Assembly: GCA_020720565.1 (NCBI GenBank)
Contig: DYOK01000097.1
Coordinates: 1-6,156 of the forward strand
Direction: 5' to 3'
Source of the DNA: Acetofilamentum sp.
GTDB lineage: Bacteria; Bacteroidota; Bacteroidia; Bacteroidales; JAFGXI01
DNA: 6,156 nt
Shown here: positions 6,029-6,156 of the stretch, in pieces
How positions within the stretch are numbered: position 1 is the stretch's first letter
How the letters are laid out: each line of letters begins with the position of its first letter
The notes under the pieces: generated by a model
Database searches by the model: none
The model's input: only the letters and a program-made list of their open reading frames with translations
What the model was told of the DNA's origin: nothing
Program-made: the position numbers and the translations under genes

Positions 6029-6089
6029 GAATTATGAATTATGAATTATGAATGCTGAATTCAAAATTAAAAATTAAAAATTAAAAATT
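6029..6089. repeat. Two adjoining 7-bp tandem repeat arrays
   Basis: Three copies of GAATTAT (6029-6049) are followed by a short junction (GAATGCTGAATTC, 6050-6062). Then comes a partial unit (AAAATT, 6063-6068) and three copies of AAAAATT (6069-6089). Both arrays have a 7-bp period. Such heptameric short tandem repeats occur in intergenic DNA of Bacteroidota and cyanobacteria; no function is evident. Confidence 0.85.
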
Positions 6090-6156
6090 GATAATGCACC
6101 ACGTATTAAGCCCGATTCTCTGCCTACCACGAGTATAGTGGGGACAAACAAATCAT

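Larger units (their letters stand above)
5614..6156. other. Gene-poor AT-rich region
   Basis: About 540 bp without a convincing gene. It holds a weak hydrophobic ORF on the minus strand (5700-5876), two adjoining heptamer arrays (6029-6089) and a more GC-rich end from about 6090 with a small CCAC/GTGG hairpin (6127-6141). The remaining frames are broken by stops every few codons. No RNA gene or complete mobile element could be recognised. Confidence 0.6.

Noticed and set aside
6090..6156. GC-richer end with a CCAC/GTGG hairpin and a minus-strand GGTAGGC shared with the 5222-5228 palindrome arm
   Set aside because: The shared word is only seven bases and the region is cut by the window edge, so it cannot be called a REP element or mobile-element end.

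Overview
The window looks like chromosomal DNA from a member of the Bacteroidota, probably a marine or anaerobic Bacteroidales/Marinilabiliales-type or flavobacterial relative. The evidence is AT-rich DNA with A-rich leaders and almost no Shine-Dalgarno sites, promoters of the Bacteroidota type (TTG, about 20 nt, then TAnnTTTG), a lipoprotein built from motifs characteristic of that phylum, and small RelE/ParE-type toxin-antitoxin proteins of a kind common there. No genus can be named from this sequence alone.

Layout. Positions 7-1296 (+) encode CysN, the GTPase subunit of ATP sulfurylase; cysD would be expected just upstream, outside the window. A 193-bp gap ends in a strong Bacteroidota promoter that drives a two-gene toxin-antitoxin cassette (1505-2034, +). 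Close behind come a membrane-anchored lipoprotein (2046-2840, +) and a short ModE-type winged-helix regulator without a molybdate-binding domain (2852-3208, +). The regulator runs tail-to-tail, with a 4-bp overlap, into an Lrp/AsnC-family regulator (3205-3669, -). That regulator is transcribed away from a PLP-dependent Cys/Met-metabolism lyase (3853-5058, +), most like methionine gamma-lyase. The lyase gene ends in a clear intrinsic terminator (5128-5163). After it lie a 111-bp imperfect palindrome (5213-5323), a small TM2-domain membrane protein (5336-5578, -), and about 550 bp with no convincing gene. That last stretch holds one weak hydrophobic ORF and two adjoining arrays of heptamer repeats.

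How the genes fit together. CysN (sulfate activation) and the lyase (release of sulfur from methionine or related amino acids) give the two ends a sulfur-metabolism flavour. The Lrp gene next to and divergent from the lyase matches the known mdeR-mdeA arrangement of Pseudomonas putida, so local control of the lyase by this regulator is the best-supported regulatory link. Its intergenic region carries three TTACAA/TTGTAA elements exactly 41 bp apart, plus a 13-bp palindrome. The toxin-antitoxin pair looks like an independent cassette.

I see no obviously new multi-gene system. The most interesting unexplained item is the palindrome at 5213-5323. Its outer 20-bp stem is unbroken only when read as + strand RNA, because all three imperfect pairs are G-U. 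This suggests a structured RNA or a REPIN/MITE-like element.
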